From contig NZ_BMPZ01000005.1 of assembly GCF_014647855.1 (NCBI RefSeq), forward strand, positions 124,001 through 188,000: a DNA stretch of 64,000 bases, given 5' to 3'. Under the pieces are notes generated by a model. The model had not been told where the DNA came from. It was given only the letters and a program-made list of their open reading frames with translations, and did no database searches. Position numbers and translations under genes: made by a program. This stretch comes from Shewanella gelidii (GTDB lineage: Bacteria > Pseudomonadota > Gammaproteobacteria > Enterobacterales > Shewanellaceae). Below are positions 36,678-47,400 of this stretch, piece after piece (the first letter of the stretch is position 1; every line of letters starts with the position of its first letter).

Positions 36678-36879
36678 AGCCTACTTAAAGTTTACAAAAC
36701 GTTCGACGGTTGTGGTGATTGCTGCCCTCCTTGGTTGTCCCCTTGTGCAGGGAAGGCGAATAGGCTTATGATTTCGTATCGCCTGCCTGCTTCCTGATGT
36801 TATGAAAGGTCTTTACCGGTTTATTCTGTTCATCATGGGAATGAATGCATGTTGCAATTGGTCATAGGGAATTAATTAA

Positions 36880-37359
36880 ATGCCAATAGATCAAACGATT
36901 TCCTCAATACTTTTTGTTTGTATGGGGAATATATGTCGCTCGCCGACAGCAGAAGCCGTAATGCGTCAGAAAATAAAGCAGGCAAATATGCCATTGACGC
37001 TCGACTCCGCCGGTACCATTGGTTATCACCAAGGGGCTGCACCGGATCCTCGAGCGATGGCTGCTGGTATGCGACGGGGTTTGAGTTTCGAAGGCATGGC
37101 TGCGCGTAAAGTTGTGATGGATGATTTTGAGCGCTTTGATTTAATTCTTGCTGCAGATAAACAAAATCTTGCGGATTTAAAAGCAATTTGTCCGGTTCAA
37201 TTTCAAAACAAACTACAGTTGGTTCTAGCTTTCACAGAGGAGGGCATCGAGGAAGTGCCAGATCCCTATTATGGTGGAGAGCAAGGGTTTGAATATGTGT
37301 TGGATTTACTTGAGTCGAGCTGCGAGCAATTACTGTTGCAAATTCAAAGCGCCAGATAA
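36880..37359 (+). CDS. Low-molecular-weight protein-tyrosine phosphatase
   Basis: 159 residues, cytoplasmic. The catalytic loop FVCMGNICRSPTAEAV (C-x5-R-S) is at the N-terminus, and the general acid is in VPDPYYGG near 128. Stands alone between secreted unknowns and rbgA. It is not next to a tyrosine kinase or capsule genes, so its role here is likely a general one. Confidence 0.93.
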   Translation: MPIDQTISSILFVCMGNICRSPTAEAVMRQKIKQANMPLTLDSAGTIGYHQGAAPDPRAMAAGMRRGLSFEGMAARKVVMDDFERFDLILAADKQNLADLKAICPVQFQNKLQLVLAFTEEGIEEVPDPYYGGEQGFEYVLDLLESSCEQLLLQIQSAR

Positions 37360-37395
37360 AACGTTAGGCGCCTTGTGAACCATGCATTTTTTGCA

Positions 37396-38334
37396 CTAGC
37401 GATGGCGCTTTCCTGCACGTTTTAACTGTTCTTGTTCTTTTTTTGCTTTTTTAGCGGCTTCTTTTTCTGCAATCATTTTTGCTACTTCCACTTTTTCAAC
37501 TTCAGCCATCGCTGGGCTTTCTAAAGAAAGCAGGCCGGTTCTACCGGAGCGGAATTCGTGAAGTACAATTTCAGAAGCTTTATGAAGATCGATCCGACCT
37601 CCGGGGCGAAGAGCACCTCGTTTACGGCCAATTTCTTCTAATAAGCTGATGTCATCTCTTGGCAACTCATCAAGCTTATATCGTTCGACGATGTGCTCAG
37701 GGTATGCTTTGAGGAAGTATTCGGCGGCAAACATAGCCACATCTTCATATTCCATCGCGGTATCTTTAATTGCACCGGTCACAGCTAGTCGGTAACTGCT
37801 TGATTCGTTGTCAACTTTAGGCCACAAAATCCCTGGAGTATCAGAAAGAACAATACCGTTCTTTAGGTTGATTCTTTGTTGGGTTTTGGTGACCGCAGGT
37901 TCATTGCCTGTTTTCGCAATCACACGACCAGCGAGAGTATTGATGATGGTTGATTTGCCAACATTGGGAATGCCCATGATCATGGTACGAATGTCTTTTT
38001 CTATCTTATCTCTACTGGGAACCAATTTGCGACACAGGTCTGTAATATTCTTCAGCGAGCCAGGTTGCAAGGTTGATACCGCCATGGCTTTTACACCTTG
38101 CTCTTGTTCAAGGTATTCAATCCATTGCTCGGTAATGGCGGGATCGGCTAAATCTGATTTATTCAGGAGTTTGATACAAGGCTTGTCTCCTCGGAAAGTC
38201 GAAACCATAGGGTTTTCACTACTGTAAGGAATGCGAGCATCAAGAACCTCTATGACAAGGTCAACCTGCGGCATCACTTTTTCAATCTCTTTACGGGCTT
38301 TATGCATATGCCCTGGATACCACTGAATAGCCAT
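37396..38334 (-). CDS. rbgA: Ribosome biogenesis GTPase YlqF/RbgA
   Basis: Circularly permuted GTPase that helps to mature the large ribosomal subunit. 312 residues. The G4 motif LLNKSDL (near 57) comes before G1 GIPNVGKSTIINTL (near 122) and G3 DTPGILWP, as expected for the permuted family. N-terminus WYPGHMHKARKEI is typical. The C-terminus is a lysine-rich tail. Convergent with the phosphatase gene. Confidence 0.95.
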   Translation of the reverse strand: MAIQWYPGHMHKARKEIEKVMPQVDLVIEVLDARIPYSSENPMVSTFRGDKPCIKLLNKSDLADPAITEQWIEYLEQEQGVKAMAVSTLQPGSLKNITDLCRKLVPSRDKIEKDIRTMIMGIPNVGKSTIINTLAGRVIAKTGNEPAVTKTQQRINLKNGIVLSDTPGILWPKVDNESSSYRLAVTGAIKDTAMEYEDVAMFAAEYFLKAYPEHIVERYKLDELPRDDISLLEEIGRKRGALRPGGRIDLHKASEIVLHEFRSGRTGLLSLESPAMAEVEKVEVAKMIAEKEAAKKAKKEQEQLKRAGKRHR

Positions 38335-38676
38335 GTTAAATATTTATCCTGATTCTGTACAATTGGCGCGTATTCTACCCTTTTCTGGATTAAATTCACA
38401 AAGTTTCATAACGTCGAAAGCGAATGAAGATAAATAGGGTCTATTCCAATAGTTGCGACACGATAATCATGGTTTTAGCCTCTGCAAAAGAGTTCAGGGT
38501 CGATTGCGCTAGCCAACAAACGATTTGACTCATGTTGATAACTTGACGGGCAATGAACTGTGAGGTGATCTGCAGCGTAATAACTTTTGATTTATATTTA
38601 AAGGTAGCCTCGAGTGAAGAGGGTTTGTCTTTACCAATTTCAATATTCACATCGAAAGCACTTTGTGGAGAACCGC
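38335..38676. other. Divergent gap between rbgA and msrBA
   Basis: 342 bp. A minus-strand frame of 69 codons (38441-38650, GTG start, no ribosome site) reads like a protein in part but has no recognisable family; I do not accept it. Promoters of rbgA and msrBA must be here. Confidence 0.35.
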
Positions 38677-39630
38677 GTGAGAAAACTAACTGAATTTGAA
38701 ACCTATGTGATAGAGCAGAAGGGCACTGAGCGGCCGTTTACGGGAGAATATGACAAACATGATGCCGTAGGTATTTATCATTGCAAACGCTGCGATGCGC
38801 CTTTGTATCTATCTGAGCACAAGTTTAATGCTCATTGTGGTTGGCCAGCATTTGATGATGAAATTGAGGGTGCTGTGACTCGATATCCTGATGCGGATGG
38901 GCGTCGTGTTGAAATTGTATGTAGCCAATGTCAGGGACATCTTGGGCATGTGTTTGAGGGAGAACATTTAACGATGAATAACCTTCGACATTGTGTTAAT
39001 TCGGTTTCGCTACAGTTTAAGTCGGCCGAACAAGCATTACAGCATTCTCCTGATTCAGGCGTGTTGTCTCAACAAGGTGAAAGTCAGCCGCCAATGACGG
39101 CCATTGCGACGTTTGGTGCAGGGTGTTTTTGGTGTGTTGAGGCAATCTTCGATGCATTGGACGGAGTGTTCAAAACACGCTCTGGCTATACGGGCGGCCG
39201 GGCAGATGAAGCGACGTATAAGCAGGTCTGTTCTGGAATGACTGCGCATGCGGAAGTGGTGCAAATTGAGTATGACCCCAATAAAATTAGTTTTGAAACG
39301 CTACTTGAGGTTTTTTTTCAAAGTCATGACCCAACGACGCTTAACCGTCAAGGCAATGATGTCGGTCCCCAATATCGTTCAGCGATTTTTGTTCATGACC
39401 AAAACCAAGCGGATTTAGCAAATGAAATTATCGCTGCGCTGACGCAGGCTCAAGTCTATCCAGCCCCTGTGGTAACGGAAGTCAGCTGGTTTACTGAATT
39501 TTATCCCGCTGAGGATTATCACAATGACTATTTTGCCAATAATGGTGAGCAGCCTTATTGTCAAATGGTGGTAAAGCCTAAAGTCGATAAGGTGAAGGCA
39601 ATGTTTGCCAACCGCCTAAAATTAAGTTGA
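38677..39630 (+). CDS. msrBA: Fused methionine sulfoxide reductase MsrB-MsrA
   Basis: Repairs both epimers of oxidised methionine. 317 residues. The MsrB domain comes first (zinc pairs CKRC and CSQC; GWPAFDDE; active cysteine in RHCVNSVSLQF), then MsrA (GAGCFWCVEAIFDAL, GYTGG, the C-terminal part of DYHNDYF). Many fusions have MsrA first, so the order is notable. The frame extends to 38614, but a GTG at 38677 with GGAG six bases upstream starts right before RKLTEFE and is preferred. No signal peptide, so cytoplasmic. Confidence 0.93.
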   Translation: MRKLTEFETYVIEQKGTERPFTGEYDKHDAVGIYHCKRCDAPLYLSEHKFNAHCGWPAFDDEIEGAVTRYPDADGRRVEIVCSQCQGHLGHVFEGEHLTMNNLRHCVNSVSLQFKSAEQALQHSPDSGVLSQQGESQPPMTAIATFGAGCFWCVEAIFDALDGVFKTRSGYTGGRADEATYKQVCSGMTAHAEVVQIEYDPNKISFETLLEVFFQSHDPTTLNRQGNDVGPQYRSAIFVHDQNQADLANEIIAALTQAQVYPAPVVTEVSWFTEFYPAEDYHNDYFANNGEQPYCQMVVKPKVDKVKAMFANRLKLS

Positions 39631-39643
39631 TGACTCATGAATA

Positions 39644-39671
39644 AAAAACGAAGCCTAAAGGCTTCGTTTTT
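39644..39671. terminator. Bidirectional terminator, msrBA and sulP
   Basis: AAAAACGAAGCC, loop TAAA, GGCTTCGTTTTT. It lies between the stop of msrBA and the stop of the convergent SulP gene and has an A-run on one side and a T-run on the other. Confidence 0.92.
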
Positions 39672-39695
39672 GTATAAGCATTGCGAGTATTCGGA

Positions 39696-41252
39696 TTAAT
39701 CTAACTCGTCATCTGCGACTTTGTAGTGAGGATCTTCAATTAAGTTGACTTCGACTAAGTCGCCAGCTTTATGTAATAGTTTTTTACAATCCATGCTGAG
39801 GTGACGTAAATGTAAGCGTTTGCCTGCTGCTACGTAACGCTCAGCTAAAGTGTCAATGGCTTCCAGCGCGGAGTGATCGGCAACGCGAGAGTTTTGAAAG
39901 TCCACAATAACGTCTTCTGGATCATCTTTTGCGGTAAATAAATCCAAGAAATGTGCGACTGAGCCGAAGAATAGTGGGCCATTTAAGCGGTAGATTTTCC
40001 AACCATTTTTGTCTTCGCTGACCTGCACGTTAATGTGCTTTGCATGTTCCCAAGCAAAGACCAACGCAGAGACAATCACACCAACAAATACGGCAAACGC
40101 TAAGTCAGTGAAGACGGTGACGATTGTGACTAACAAAATCACAAATGAGTCATGCTTCGGTACCTTGCGTACCATCTTAATGCTTGCCCATTCAAATGTG
40201 CCTAGAACAACAATAAACATGACGCCAACAAGCGCTGCAAGCGGGATCATCTCGATAAAGCCTGAGCCAAACAAAATGAATGCAAGTAAGGCGATAGCCG
40301 CTGCTATTCCAGATAGACGACCGCGACCCCCAGAGTTGATATTAATCATGGATTGACCAATCATGGCACAACCACCCATGGCGCCAAAGAATCCGCTCGT
40401 TACATTCGCCACACCTTGGCCGACACATTCTTTGTTGCCTTTACCGCGAGTTCCTGTCATTTCATCAATAACGGTTAATGTTAATAATGACTCAATGAGG
40501 CCGACAGCTGCGAGAATACAAGCGTAAGGCAAAATTATGTATAAAGTTTCAAGATTGAATGGTACCGAAGGGATACTAAATGATGGTAAAGAGCCAGCAA
40601 TGGTAGCGTTTGGATCACCACTCATTGATTTCAAAAAGTCGAGGACGGTGCGCGTATCTAAATCAAAGACGACAGTGAGTGCCGTGACCGCGAGAATCGC
40701 GACAAGGGAAGACGGTACCGCGGTCGTGATTTTTGGCAAGAAATGAATAATTGCCATCGTCATCAGAACTAAACCTAGCATTAAATATAGCTGGCTACCC
40801 TGCAACCACTCCAGCGTTCCATCTGCCCCTGGAACTTTGAACTGTCCAAGCTGTGCTAGGAAAATCACAATTGCTAGGCCGTTTACAAAGCCAATCATGA
40901 CTGGGTAAGGCACGATGCGAATAAACTTACCGAGCTTTAACACGCCGGCCAAGATTTGGATGGTACCGGCAAGTACAACAGCCGCAAATAAGTATTGCAC
41001 CCCATGCTCAGCAACAAGTGCAACCATTACAACTGCCATGGCACCCGTTGCACCAGAGATCATTCCGGGACGACCACCGATCAGTGCGGTAATAAGGCCC
41101 ATAATGAAAGCGGCGTAGAGGCCGACCATTGGCTCAACTCCAGCGACGAAAGCAAAAGCGACAGCTTCCGGAACAAGTGCGAGTGCAACAGTAAGACCTG
41201 ACAATATGTCAGCTTTGGAACTAGCGGTTTTATGACGAATAAGATCGAACAT
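39696..41252 (-). CDS. SulP family anion transporter with STAS domain
   Basis: 518 residues. About 11-12 membrane segments, beginning with the family motif [21 protein letters not shown] and containing [13 protein letters not shown] and [20 protein letters not shown]. The C-terminal STAS domain is near 415-505 ([39 protein letters not shown]). Substrates in the family are sulfate, bicarbonate or carboxylates; none can be chosen from sequence. Single gene. Confidence 0.92.
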   Translation of the reverse strand: MFDLIRHKTASSKADILSGLTVALALVPEAVAFAFVAGVEPMVGLYAAFIMGLITALIGGRPGMISGATGAMAVVMVALVAEHGVQYLFAAVVLAGTIQILAGVLKLGKFIRIVPYPVMIGFVNGLAIVIFLAQLGQFKVPGADGTLEWLQGSQLYLMLGLVLMTMAIIHFLPKITTAVPSSLVAILAVTALTVVFDLDTRTVLDFLKSMSGDPNATIAGSLPSFSIPSVPFNLETLYIILPYACILAAVGLIESLLTLTVIDEMTGTRGKGNKECVGQGVANVTSGFFGAMGGCAMIGQSMININSGGRGRLSGIAAAIALLAFILFGSGFIEMIPLAALVGVMFIVVLGTFEWASIKMVRKVPKHDSFVILLVTIVTVFTDLAFAVFVGVIVSALVFAWEHAKHINVQVSEDKNGWKIYRLNGPLFFGSVAHFLDLFTAKDDPEDVIVDFQNSRVADHSALEAIDTLAERYVAAGKRLHLRHLSMDCKKLLHKAGDLVEVNLIEDPHYKVADDELD

Positions 41253-41471
41253 TTGTCCTCAACAGTATTAATTTAGTGATATTGATCAAAAATTAGGTTG
41301 CGCATCTTACTAGAAAACGAACACAAACTAAACAGTAATTACCAACCAAAACCAATTCAGCCTGCGATAATCAGCGGGTTGATGAACCTTTTGGGTATGG
41401 TATAGCGTGATGAAAGCATCTTGAAAGCTATTCAAGTTGCGGCACCGCTTTCGGTAAAGAAATGAGACATG

Positions 41472-41503
41472 AAAAAAGCCATGCGTTGTCGCATGGCTTT
41501 TTT
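41472..41503. terminator. Strong terminator of rne
   Basis: AAAAAAGCCATGCG, loop TTGT, CGCATGGCTTTTTT: a 14-bp perfect stem with A- and T-runs, 12 bases beyond the rne stop. Confidence 0.93.
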
Positions 41504-41515
41504 AGAAAACCAAAC

Positions 41516-44500
41516 TTACGGGCGCGTCATTTCTGCTTGCGCGCTATTCGCGGTTGTGGTTTTAACTGCAGCTTCATGGTTGCTGGCTTCATACACTCGG
41601 CCCTTTGGAGTCTCTACGACGGCTTGCGGTTGTTCAACCACCGGTTTAGTCGTCGTTGAGCTTACCATTGAGCCGAAGCGACTTGCGCTTGATGAGGCTT
41701 TTACTTCAGTGACTACAGCTGTCTCTGTCTGTGCAACGATAGGCTCGCTGACAACTTCTTCAACTGTGGCAACAACTTCTGCCGCTACAACTTCTGCTTG
41801 AGCATCTGGAGCTGGCTTGCTTGCCATTGTTACCGCAACCTCAGGCTTTGGTGTGATGTCAGCTGCCTCTGTTGCAACCGGCGCATCTTCATCTGCAGGG
41901 CTAGCGACTTGAGCAGTAGCTACTGCATCAATAGCTACAGGTTTTGTTGCCGCAGCCTGCGCTTGGCTTGGCTCTGCTTTAACCGATTGCGCTTCAGTTT
42001 TAACCTCGTCAGACTGCGCTTTAGCAACTTCAGATTGCGTTGCTACTGGCTCACTGACTTCAGCTTGGTCCACTGAAGGTTCGCTCACGCTCTCAGGCGT
42101 TTTGGCTTCGGCCACTTCTGGCTTTGGCGCAGGGGCAAAACTTGGGCTTGCTGGTGCCGCAGTCGCAGCGCTTGCTACTTTGCGTTTTGCTACTGGCTTC
42201 TTCACTGGCTGAACTTCTGCAATAGGTGCCTCTGTGGCTGTTGCCGGTTTGGAAGCGGCTACTGGCATTGGCATGGCGGCTGGACGTGTTGCTTCTGCAG
42301 CTGCACTGCTACTGACTCGTGCCTTAGGCTTAGGCGTTTCCGCTGGTTTTGCTTCAGGTGCTTTTACTTCTGCATTCACTTGGGCAGGTTTACTCTCCTG
42401 CTTAGCTTCTGGCATTGGTGCTGGAGCTGGACGAGCGGCGGCGGCAACAGCTGTATTCGTCGCTGTTCTATTTTCTGCTGCTTTTGCAACATCTGCTTCA
42501 ACCTGCACACTGGCAACCGGAGTTGGTTCGGCAACTTGTGATTGCGTGTTTTCATGTGCAACATCTGCGACTTCAACCGAGGCCGGTACTTGTGTTTCCA
42601 CGGTCGCAGTGACTTCCACGGCTGGCGCTTCTACTGTCGAGGTAGCTTCAACTTCAGGGGCTAAGTCACTAGCATTTGCTGCAATACTTTCAGTAGCCTG
42701 TTCTGCATTCTCTGCAGGGTCATCGCTACGGCGACGACGTTGTCCTGCTGCACGTAGATGACGTGGGCTTCGACGGCTGCGGCGCTGACCTTCACGCTTT
42801 GGCTTGTCTTCACCTTCAGTCTCTGTCGTTGTTTCTGCGTCTTGCGTTTGTGCTGGTTTAGCGGCTGGTTGAGTTTCCTTAGGCGCCTGAGCTTTCAACG
42901 CTTCTTCTGCAGCTGGTGTTTGCTCTGCAACTGTGTTGACGTTTGGCTCTGTAGTCGCTTCTTGCGCTTCAAAGGGTTGCTTGTCCTTTCTTGGCCCACG
43001 CTTGCGAGTCGGCTTTGGCTTCGCTTCTGCTTTTGAAGTTTCTTTGACTTTACTTTGAGCTTCAGTGTGTTCAACAGCAGCTTGCGTGTTGATTTCCTCG
43101 TTCGCTTGCTCCTGATTTACGCGAACTTTACGACGCATATTGCGACGCTGTCTGCGCTCTCTTACCGCTTCTTGCTTTGGCTGATCTGCAGCTTCTGCTT
43201 TTGGCTTATTTTGACGAGGCTTGTTATCGTTCTTTGTGCGCTGCGTGTCTTTGTCATGCTGGCGGTCGACATTTCTATCGTTGTTCCGCTCATTTTTACG
43301 GCCTGAACGTTCTGACTTTTCTTTGTCATGATCCGCTTTTTTATTGCGGCTCTTATGCTCTTTATTGCCTTTGCTTGAATCCGACTTATTGCGACGGTTG
43401 CGGCGATTGTTTTGGTTGCTACGTGAAGATTTTGCTGGTTTTTGCTCCGGCTTTTTCTCTTCGCTGCTACCAAATAGTGAGCTAATCGCAGCCATCAGTT
43501 TGCTGATTAAACCAGGCTCTGATTGCTTTGCTTTTGCTGGAGCCGCTTTTTCGACTTTCTTCGCAGCTTCGGCATTTTTAGGCGCAGAGTATCCCTTAAG
43601 CACGGGTTCTTGTGCAGCGGCACGCTCAAGCTTACGAGGCTCATAGAGCTTTGCTTCTGGCTTTTCAGTACGTTTGTAGCTAGTTTCAACCACTTCTTCA
43701 TCATTACGATGACGGTTGACGCGATACTCGGGTGTCATCATGTGGCTGTCAGGAATGACATACACTTCGACATTATGGCGTTGCTCTGTGATACGAATAG
43801 CTTTGCGTTTTTCGTTCAATAAGAATGCTGCAACATCCACAGGAACCACGGCTTCAATTTGAGATGTGTTCTCTTTAATGGCTTCTTCTTCCATCAGGCG
43901 AAGAATCGAAAGGGCGAGAGATTCAGTTCCGCGAATCGTGCCTTGTCCGTGACAGCGTGGACAAAGTTTTGCTGCAGACTCTTCTAGTGAAGGACGCAGG
44001 CGTTGGCGCGACATTTCCATGAGGCCAAAGCGAGAGATACGGCCAAGCTGGACGCGAGCTCGGTCATGGTGGACTGCATCACGTAGTCTATTTTCAACTT
44101 CACGTTGATGACGTACTGGTGTCATATCAATAAAGTCGATAACTACTAAACCACCTAAATCGCGGAGGCGTAATTGGCGTGCAATTTCATCGGCTGCTTC
44201 GAGGTTGGTGTTTAGCGCCGTTTCTTCAATATCTCCGCCTTTCGTGGCGCGGGCAGAGTTAATATCAATAGAGGTGAGTGCTTCTGTTGGGTCGATAACG
44301 ATTGAGCCGCCAGAAGGCAGGCGGACTTCACGCTGGAACGCAGATTCAATTTGCGATTCAATTTGGAAGTGCGTAAACAGAGGTACTTCTGCTTCATAAA
44401 GCTTTACACGCTCAATAAAGTCTGGACGAACAAGCTCAATGTGCTTTCTTGCTTTGTCATATACCTTGGCGTGGTCAATCAGGATTTCCCCAACATCGCT

Positions 44501-45169
44501 ACGAAGGTAATCGCGAATTGCGCGCACGATGACGTTACTTTCTTGGTGGATTAAGAATGGCGCTTGCATGCTTTGCGCTGATTCCTGGATACCAGCCCAA
44601 AAGTCTTTTAGCACTTTTAAATCAGCTGCGAGTTCAGCAGATTCTTTACCGATACCCGCAGTACGTACAATTAGCCCCATCCCTTTGGGAATATCCAGCT
44701 GTGACATGGCTGCTTTTAGTTCCGTACGCTCATCACCTTCGATGCGGCGAGAAATACCGCCCGCTCTCGGGTTGTTTGGCATAAGAACAAGGTAAGAACC
44801 AGCAAGACTGATAAAAGTAGTTAACGCCGCGCCTTTATTGCCACGCTCTTCTTTATCAATTTGTACGATAACTTCCTGACCTTCCTTCACCACTTCTTTG
44901 ATGTTTGGTCGGCCTTGAAAAGAGTAACCTTTCGGGAAGTACTCGCGTGCAATTTCTTTGAGGGGTAAAAAGCCATGTCTTTCCGCACCGTAGTCGACAA
45001 ATGCCGCTTCGAGTGAGGGTTCTACGCGGGTAATTTTACCTTTGTAAATGTTGGCTTTTTTCTGTTCATGACCAGGACTTTCAATGTCTAAGTCATAAAG
45101 TTGTTGCCCATCAACAAGGGCAACACGCAACTCTTCTGATTGAGTTGCATTGATTAACATCCGTTTCAT
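41516..45169 (-). CDS. rne: Ribonuclease E
   Basis: Essential endoribonuclease and scaffold of the RNA degradosome. 1217 residues, longer than E. coli (1061). The catalytic half (1-530) has the S1 domain ([22 protein letters not shown]), 5'-sensor and DNase-like domain with the metal aspartates in [19 protein letters not shown] and VVIDFIDM, and the zinc link CPRCHGQG. From about 540 on it is unstructured: basic K/R/N-rich RNA-binding stretches ([20 protein letters not shown]), then a long A/P/E/V/K-rich repeat-like region. The extreme C-terminus [13 protein letters not shown]...AEMTRP resembles PNPase-binding tails. Confidence 0.97.
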   Translation of the reverse strand: MKRMLINATQSEELRVALVDGQQLYDLDIESPGHEQKKANIYKGKITRVEPSLEAAFVDYGAERHGFLPLKEIAREYFPKGYSFQGRPNIKEVVKEGQEVIVQIDKEERGNKGAALTTFISLAGSYLVLMPNNPRAGGISRRIEGDERTELKAAMSQLDIPKGMGLIVRTAGIGKESAELAADLKVLKDFWAGIQESAQSMQAPFLIHQESNVIVRAIRDYLRSDVGEILIDHAKVYDKARKHIELVRPDFIERVKLYEAEVPLFTHFQIESQIESAFQREVRLPSGGSIVIDPTEALTSIDINSARATKGGDIEETALNTNLEAADEIARQLRLRDLGGLVVIDFIDMTPVRHQREVENRLRDAVHHDRARVQLGRISRFGLMEMSRQRLRPSLEESAAKLCPRCHGQGTIRGTESLALSILRLMEEEAIKENTSQIEAVVPVDVAAFLLNEKRKAIRITEQRHNVEVYVIPDSHMMTPEYRVNRHRNDEEVVETSYKRTEKPEAKLYEPRKLERAAAQEPVLKGYSAPKNAEAAKKVEKAAPAKAKQSEPGLISKLMAAISSLFGSSEEKKPEQKPAKSSRSNQNNRRNRRNKSDSSKGNKEHKSRNKKADHDKEKSERSGRKNERNNDRNVDRQHDKDTQRTKNDNKPRQNKPKAEAADQPKQEAVRERRQRRNMRRKVRVNQEQANEEINTQAAVEHTEAQSKVKETSKAEAKPKPTRKRGPRKDKQPFEAQEATTEPNVNTVAEQTPAAEEALKAQAPKETQPAAKPAQTQDAETTTETEGEDKPKREGQRRSRRSPRHLRAAGQRRRRSDDPAENAEQATESIAANASDLAPEVEATSTVEAPAVEVTATVETQVPASVEVADVAHENTQSQVAEPTPVASVQVEADVAKAAENRTATNTAVAAAARPAPAPMPEAKQESKPAQVNAEVKAPEAKPAETPKPKARVSSSAAAEATRPAAMPMPVAASKPATATEAPIAEVQPVKKPVAKRKVASAATAAPASPSFAPAPKPEVAEAKTPESVSEPSVDQAEVSEPVATQSEVAKAQSDEVKTEAQSVKAEPSQAQAAATKPVAIDAVATAQVASPADEDAPVATEAADITPKPEVAVTMASKPAPDAQAEVVAAEVVATVEEVVSEPIVAQTETAVVTEVKASSSASRFGSMVSSTTTKPVVEQPQAVVETPKGRVYEASNHEAAVKTTTANSAQAEMTRP

Positions 45170-45764
45170 GATGACTAAATTCTTCTCAATAAGGTCATCA
45201 GAGCGCGGCTCATTCGTGCATTACGGGCCTAGTTTGGGCGACAAAACCTCACGGTTGGTGCCTAGGCAGGTAGGTGCGCATCACTGTTAAACGCAATCAC
45301 TGCGTGTCGCATCCTATTTATGGCTTATTTTTTAATGTTTACAAAAACAAGGAATTCGTTGTAAAACGTCAACCAACCCCATAAATTTCTAATATATTCC
45401 GGTAATGCCAATATCGAAAAGCGACTGTCTGATGACTAGTTTAAATTAAAATATTCGAAATCTGGCGTGCATTAGATTAGATAACCACTTATTTCGTGGG
45501 GCTTGTGCAAGTTTAGCTATCGAAATTGATTTATATCTTCTTTTGTCTCGTATATAGCTTGCAAGTCAATCACTTGCTACTCGCAGAAGCATCAGATTAC
45601 ATCCCTCTGGCTAATGCTCGAATGGTGTATTTGTGAACACTTTATTCACTGCTTATCCCAATTCGCCGATGGAATATAGCAAAAAACAAAAAAATCAGCA
45701 ATGGAAAGCATAAATTCTTCAGGTTTGATGTACAATAGCGGCCGTTAAGATGAAGTGGCGAACC
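45170..45764. other. Divergent rne / rluC control region and rne leader
   Basis: 595 bp, with a likely long rne 5' leader. On the minus strand next to rne are small dyads: TGCCTAGGCA (45259-45268) and AACCGTGAGGTT (about 45247-45258). E. coli RNase E controls its own mRNA through a structured leader of similar length; a like role is an inference. I see no gene. Confidence 0.45.
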
Positions 45765-46724
45765 ATGACTAAAGAAACCTCCCCAACAAAAGTTCAGTTG
45801 ATTACGATTGATGAAGATCACCTTGGTCAACGTATCGATAATTTTTTACTCACTAAGCTAAAAGGCGTTCCCAAAAGCATGATTTATCGAATCGTGCGTA
45901 AGGGAGAAGTGCGTGTAAATAAAAAGCGTATCAAACCAGAATATAAATTGGCGATGGATGATGTCGTTCGAGTTCCCCCAGTTCGTATTCCTGAAAAAGA
46001 TAAAACTAAAGCACCATCGGCAAAGTTGACGAAGGTGTCGCAACTCGAAGCGCGTGTACTGCATGAAGATAAACATCTTATTGTGTTGAATAAGCCAGCA
46101 GGAATTGCCGTGCATGGCGGCAGTGGCGTGGATTTTGGTGTGATCGAGGCTTTTCGATCTCTAAGGCCACAACAAAAGTTTTTAGAGTTGGTTCATCGCC
46201 TAGATAAAGACACATCCGGAGTGCTGCTAATTGCTAAGAAACGCAGTGCGTTAAAGCATCTACATGATCAACTGCGCTATAAGAAGATGCAAAAAGACTA
46301 TCAAGCGCTGGTTCGAGGGGCTTGGCAAGCCAGTGATAAAGTTGTTCAAGCGCCTTTATTGAAACTTACTTTGAAATCTGGTGAGCGGATTGTCCGAGTC
46401 AATAAAGAGGGCAAGCCTTCAGAAACTCGATACAAAATTTTGCAACGTTTCGAAGGGGCAACTTTAGTTCAAGCTAGTCCCGTTACCGGAAGAACGCATC
46501 AAATTCGTGTGCATTGCCAATATGCTGGTCACCCGATTGCATGTGATGAAAAATATAGTGAGCAAAAGTTTGATGACAGTATGCGTGCAGTGGGTCTAAA
46601 TCGATTGTTCTTACATGCGGCTAGATTGCGGTTTACCCACCCAGATAGCGAAGAAACCATGCAAGTCAGTGCGCCCCTTGACCCGGTATTGGTCAGCACA
46701 TTGAACAAGTTGAAAAAAATATGA
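45765..46724 (+). CDS. rluC: 23S rRNA pseudouridine synthase RluC
   Basis: Isomerises uridines at three sites of 23S rRNA. An N-terminal S4 domain (DHLGQRIDNFLLTKLKGVPK...RKGEVRVNKKRIKPEY) is followed by the catalytic domain with aspartate in VHRLDKDTSGVLLIAKK and the block PVTGRTHQIRVH. The ATG at 45765 (MTKETSPTKVQ) lines up with E. coli RluC; an in-frame ATG lies at 45750. 319 residues. Divergent from rne as in enteric bacteria. Confidence 0.95.
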   Translation: MTKETSPTKVQLITIDEDHLGQRIDNFLLTKLKGVPKSMIYRIVRKGEVRVNKKRIKPEYKLAMDDVVRVPPVRIPEKDKTKAPSAKLTKVSQLEARVLHEDKHLIVLNKPAGIAVHGGSGVDFGVIEAFRSLRPQQKFLELVHRLDKDTSGVLLIAKKRSALKHLHDQLRYKKMQKDYQALVRGAWQASDKVVQAPLLKLTLKSGERIVRVNKEGKPSETRYKILQRFEGATLVQASPVTGRTHQIRVHCQYAGHPIACDEKYSEQKFDDSMRAVGLNRLFLHAARLRFTHPDSEETMQVSAPLDPVLVSTLNKLKKI

Positions 46725-47368
46725 AGCGATACGATCTAGTCATCTTTGATTGGGATGGCACCTTGATGGACTCGATTGGTAAAATTGTAACCTGCATGCA
46801 GGCGACTGCTATGGAGTTGCAAATGACCGCTCCAGCAGAACAATCAGTTCGAGATATTATTGGTTTATCTATGGATAAAGCACTGAGTGTTTTATTTCCA
46901 CATGTAGCGAATGAGCTTCGTCAAACCATGATTGATGTCTATCGCAAGCATTATCTTGAGCTCAATACAACGCCAAGCCCTTTATTTGAAGGAAGCCTGA
47001 CACTACTCGATAGCTTAAGAGAGCAGGAATATTTGCTTGCTGTTGCAACAGGGAAGGGCAGAGGTGGGCTGGATCGCGTTTTGTCGTTGACTGAACTTGG
47101 CCATTATTTTTCGGCAACGCGCTGTGCCGACGAATCAAAGAGTAAGCCGCATCCGCAAATGATATTAGATGTGCTTGACGTGCTCAATGTAGAGCCTGCA
47201 AGAGCTTTAATGGTTGGTGATTCTATTCATGATTTGAATATGGCCAATAACGCGGGTGTAGATTGTGTGGGTGTAAGCTATGGTGCCCATGACCATGACA
47301 CCTTGCTTCAAGCGCAACCCAAACACATCATCAATTCACCTATCGCGCTATTAGATTGCTTGTATTAA
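46721..47368 (+). CDS. HAD family phosphatase (Gph-like)
   Basis: 215 residues of HAD subfamily IA. Motif I is FDWDGTLMDS, motif II VATGKGR, and motif III KPHPQM with GDSIHDLNMANNAG. The cap domain is helical. Its ATG overlaps the rluC stop (ATGA), so the two are translationally coupled. Substrate unknown; phosphoglycolate or a nucleotide are candidates. Confidence 0.92.
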   Translation: MKRYDLVIFDWDGTLMDSIGKIVTCMQATAMELQMTAPAEQSVRDIIGLSMDKALSVLFPHVANELRQTMIDVYRKHYLELNTTPSPLFEGSLTLLDSLREQEYLLAVATGKGRGGLDRVLSLTELGHYFSATRCADESKSKPHPQMILDVLDVLNVEPARALMVGDSIHDLNMANNAGVDCVGVSYGAHDHDTLLQAQPKHIINSPIALLDCLY

Positions 47369-47400
47369 GCGAAAGTGCTGACTGCTTTTCACTATCGCTT
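47367..47400. terminator. Hairpin between convergent stop codons
   Basis: AAGCGA-A-AGTG (47367-47377) pairs with CACT-A-TCGCTT (47390-47400), with one mismatch. It spans the 31-bp gap between the HAD gene and bioA. The U-run is short, so efficiency is doubtful. Confidence 0.4.

Noticed and set aside
37808-38227. 139-codon frame antisense to rbgA
   Set aside because: A shadow of a conserved GTPase gene, no ribosome site.
38441-38650. 69-codon minus-strand frame between rbgA and msrBA
   Set aside because: GTG start without ribosome site and no family; kept only as a note in the intergenic entry.
42234-42761. 175-codon frame antisense to rne
   Set aside because: It mirrors the A/P/E-rich repeat region of RNase E; long antisense frames are expected in such biased sequence.
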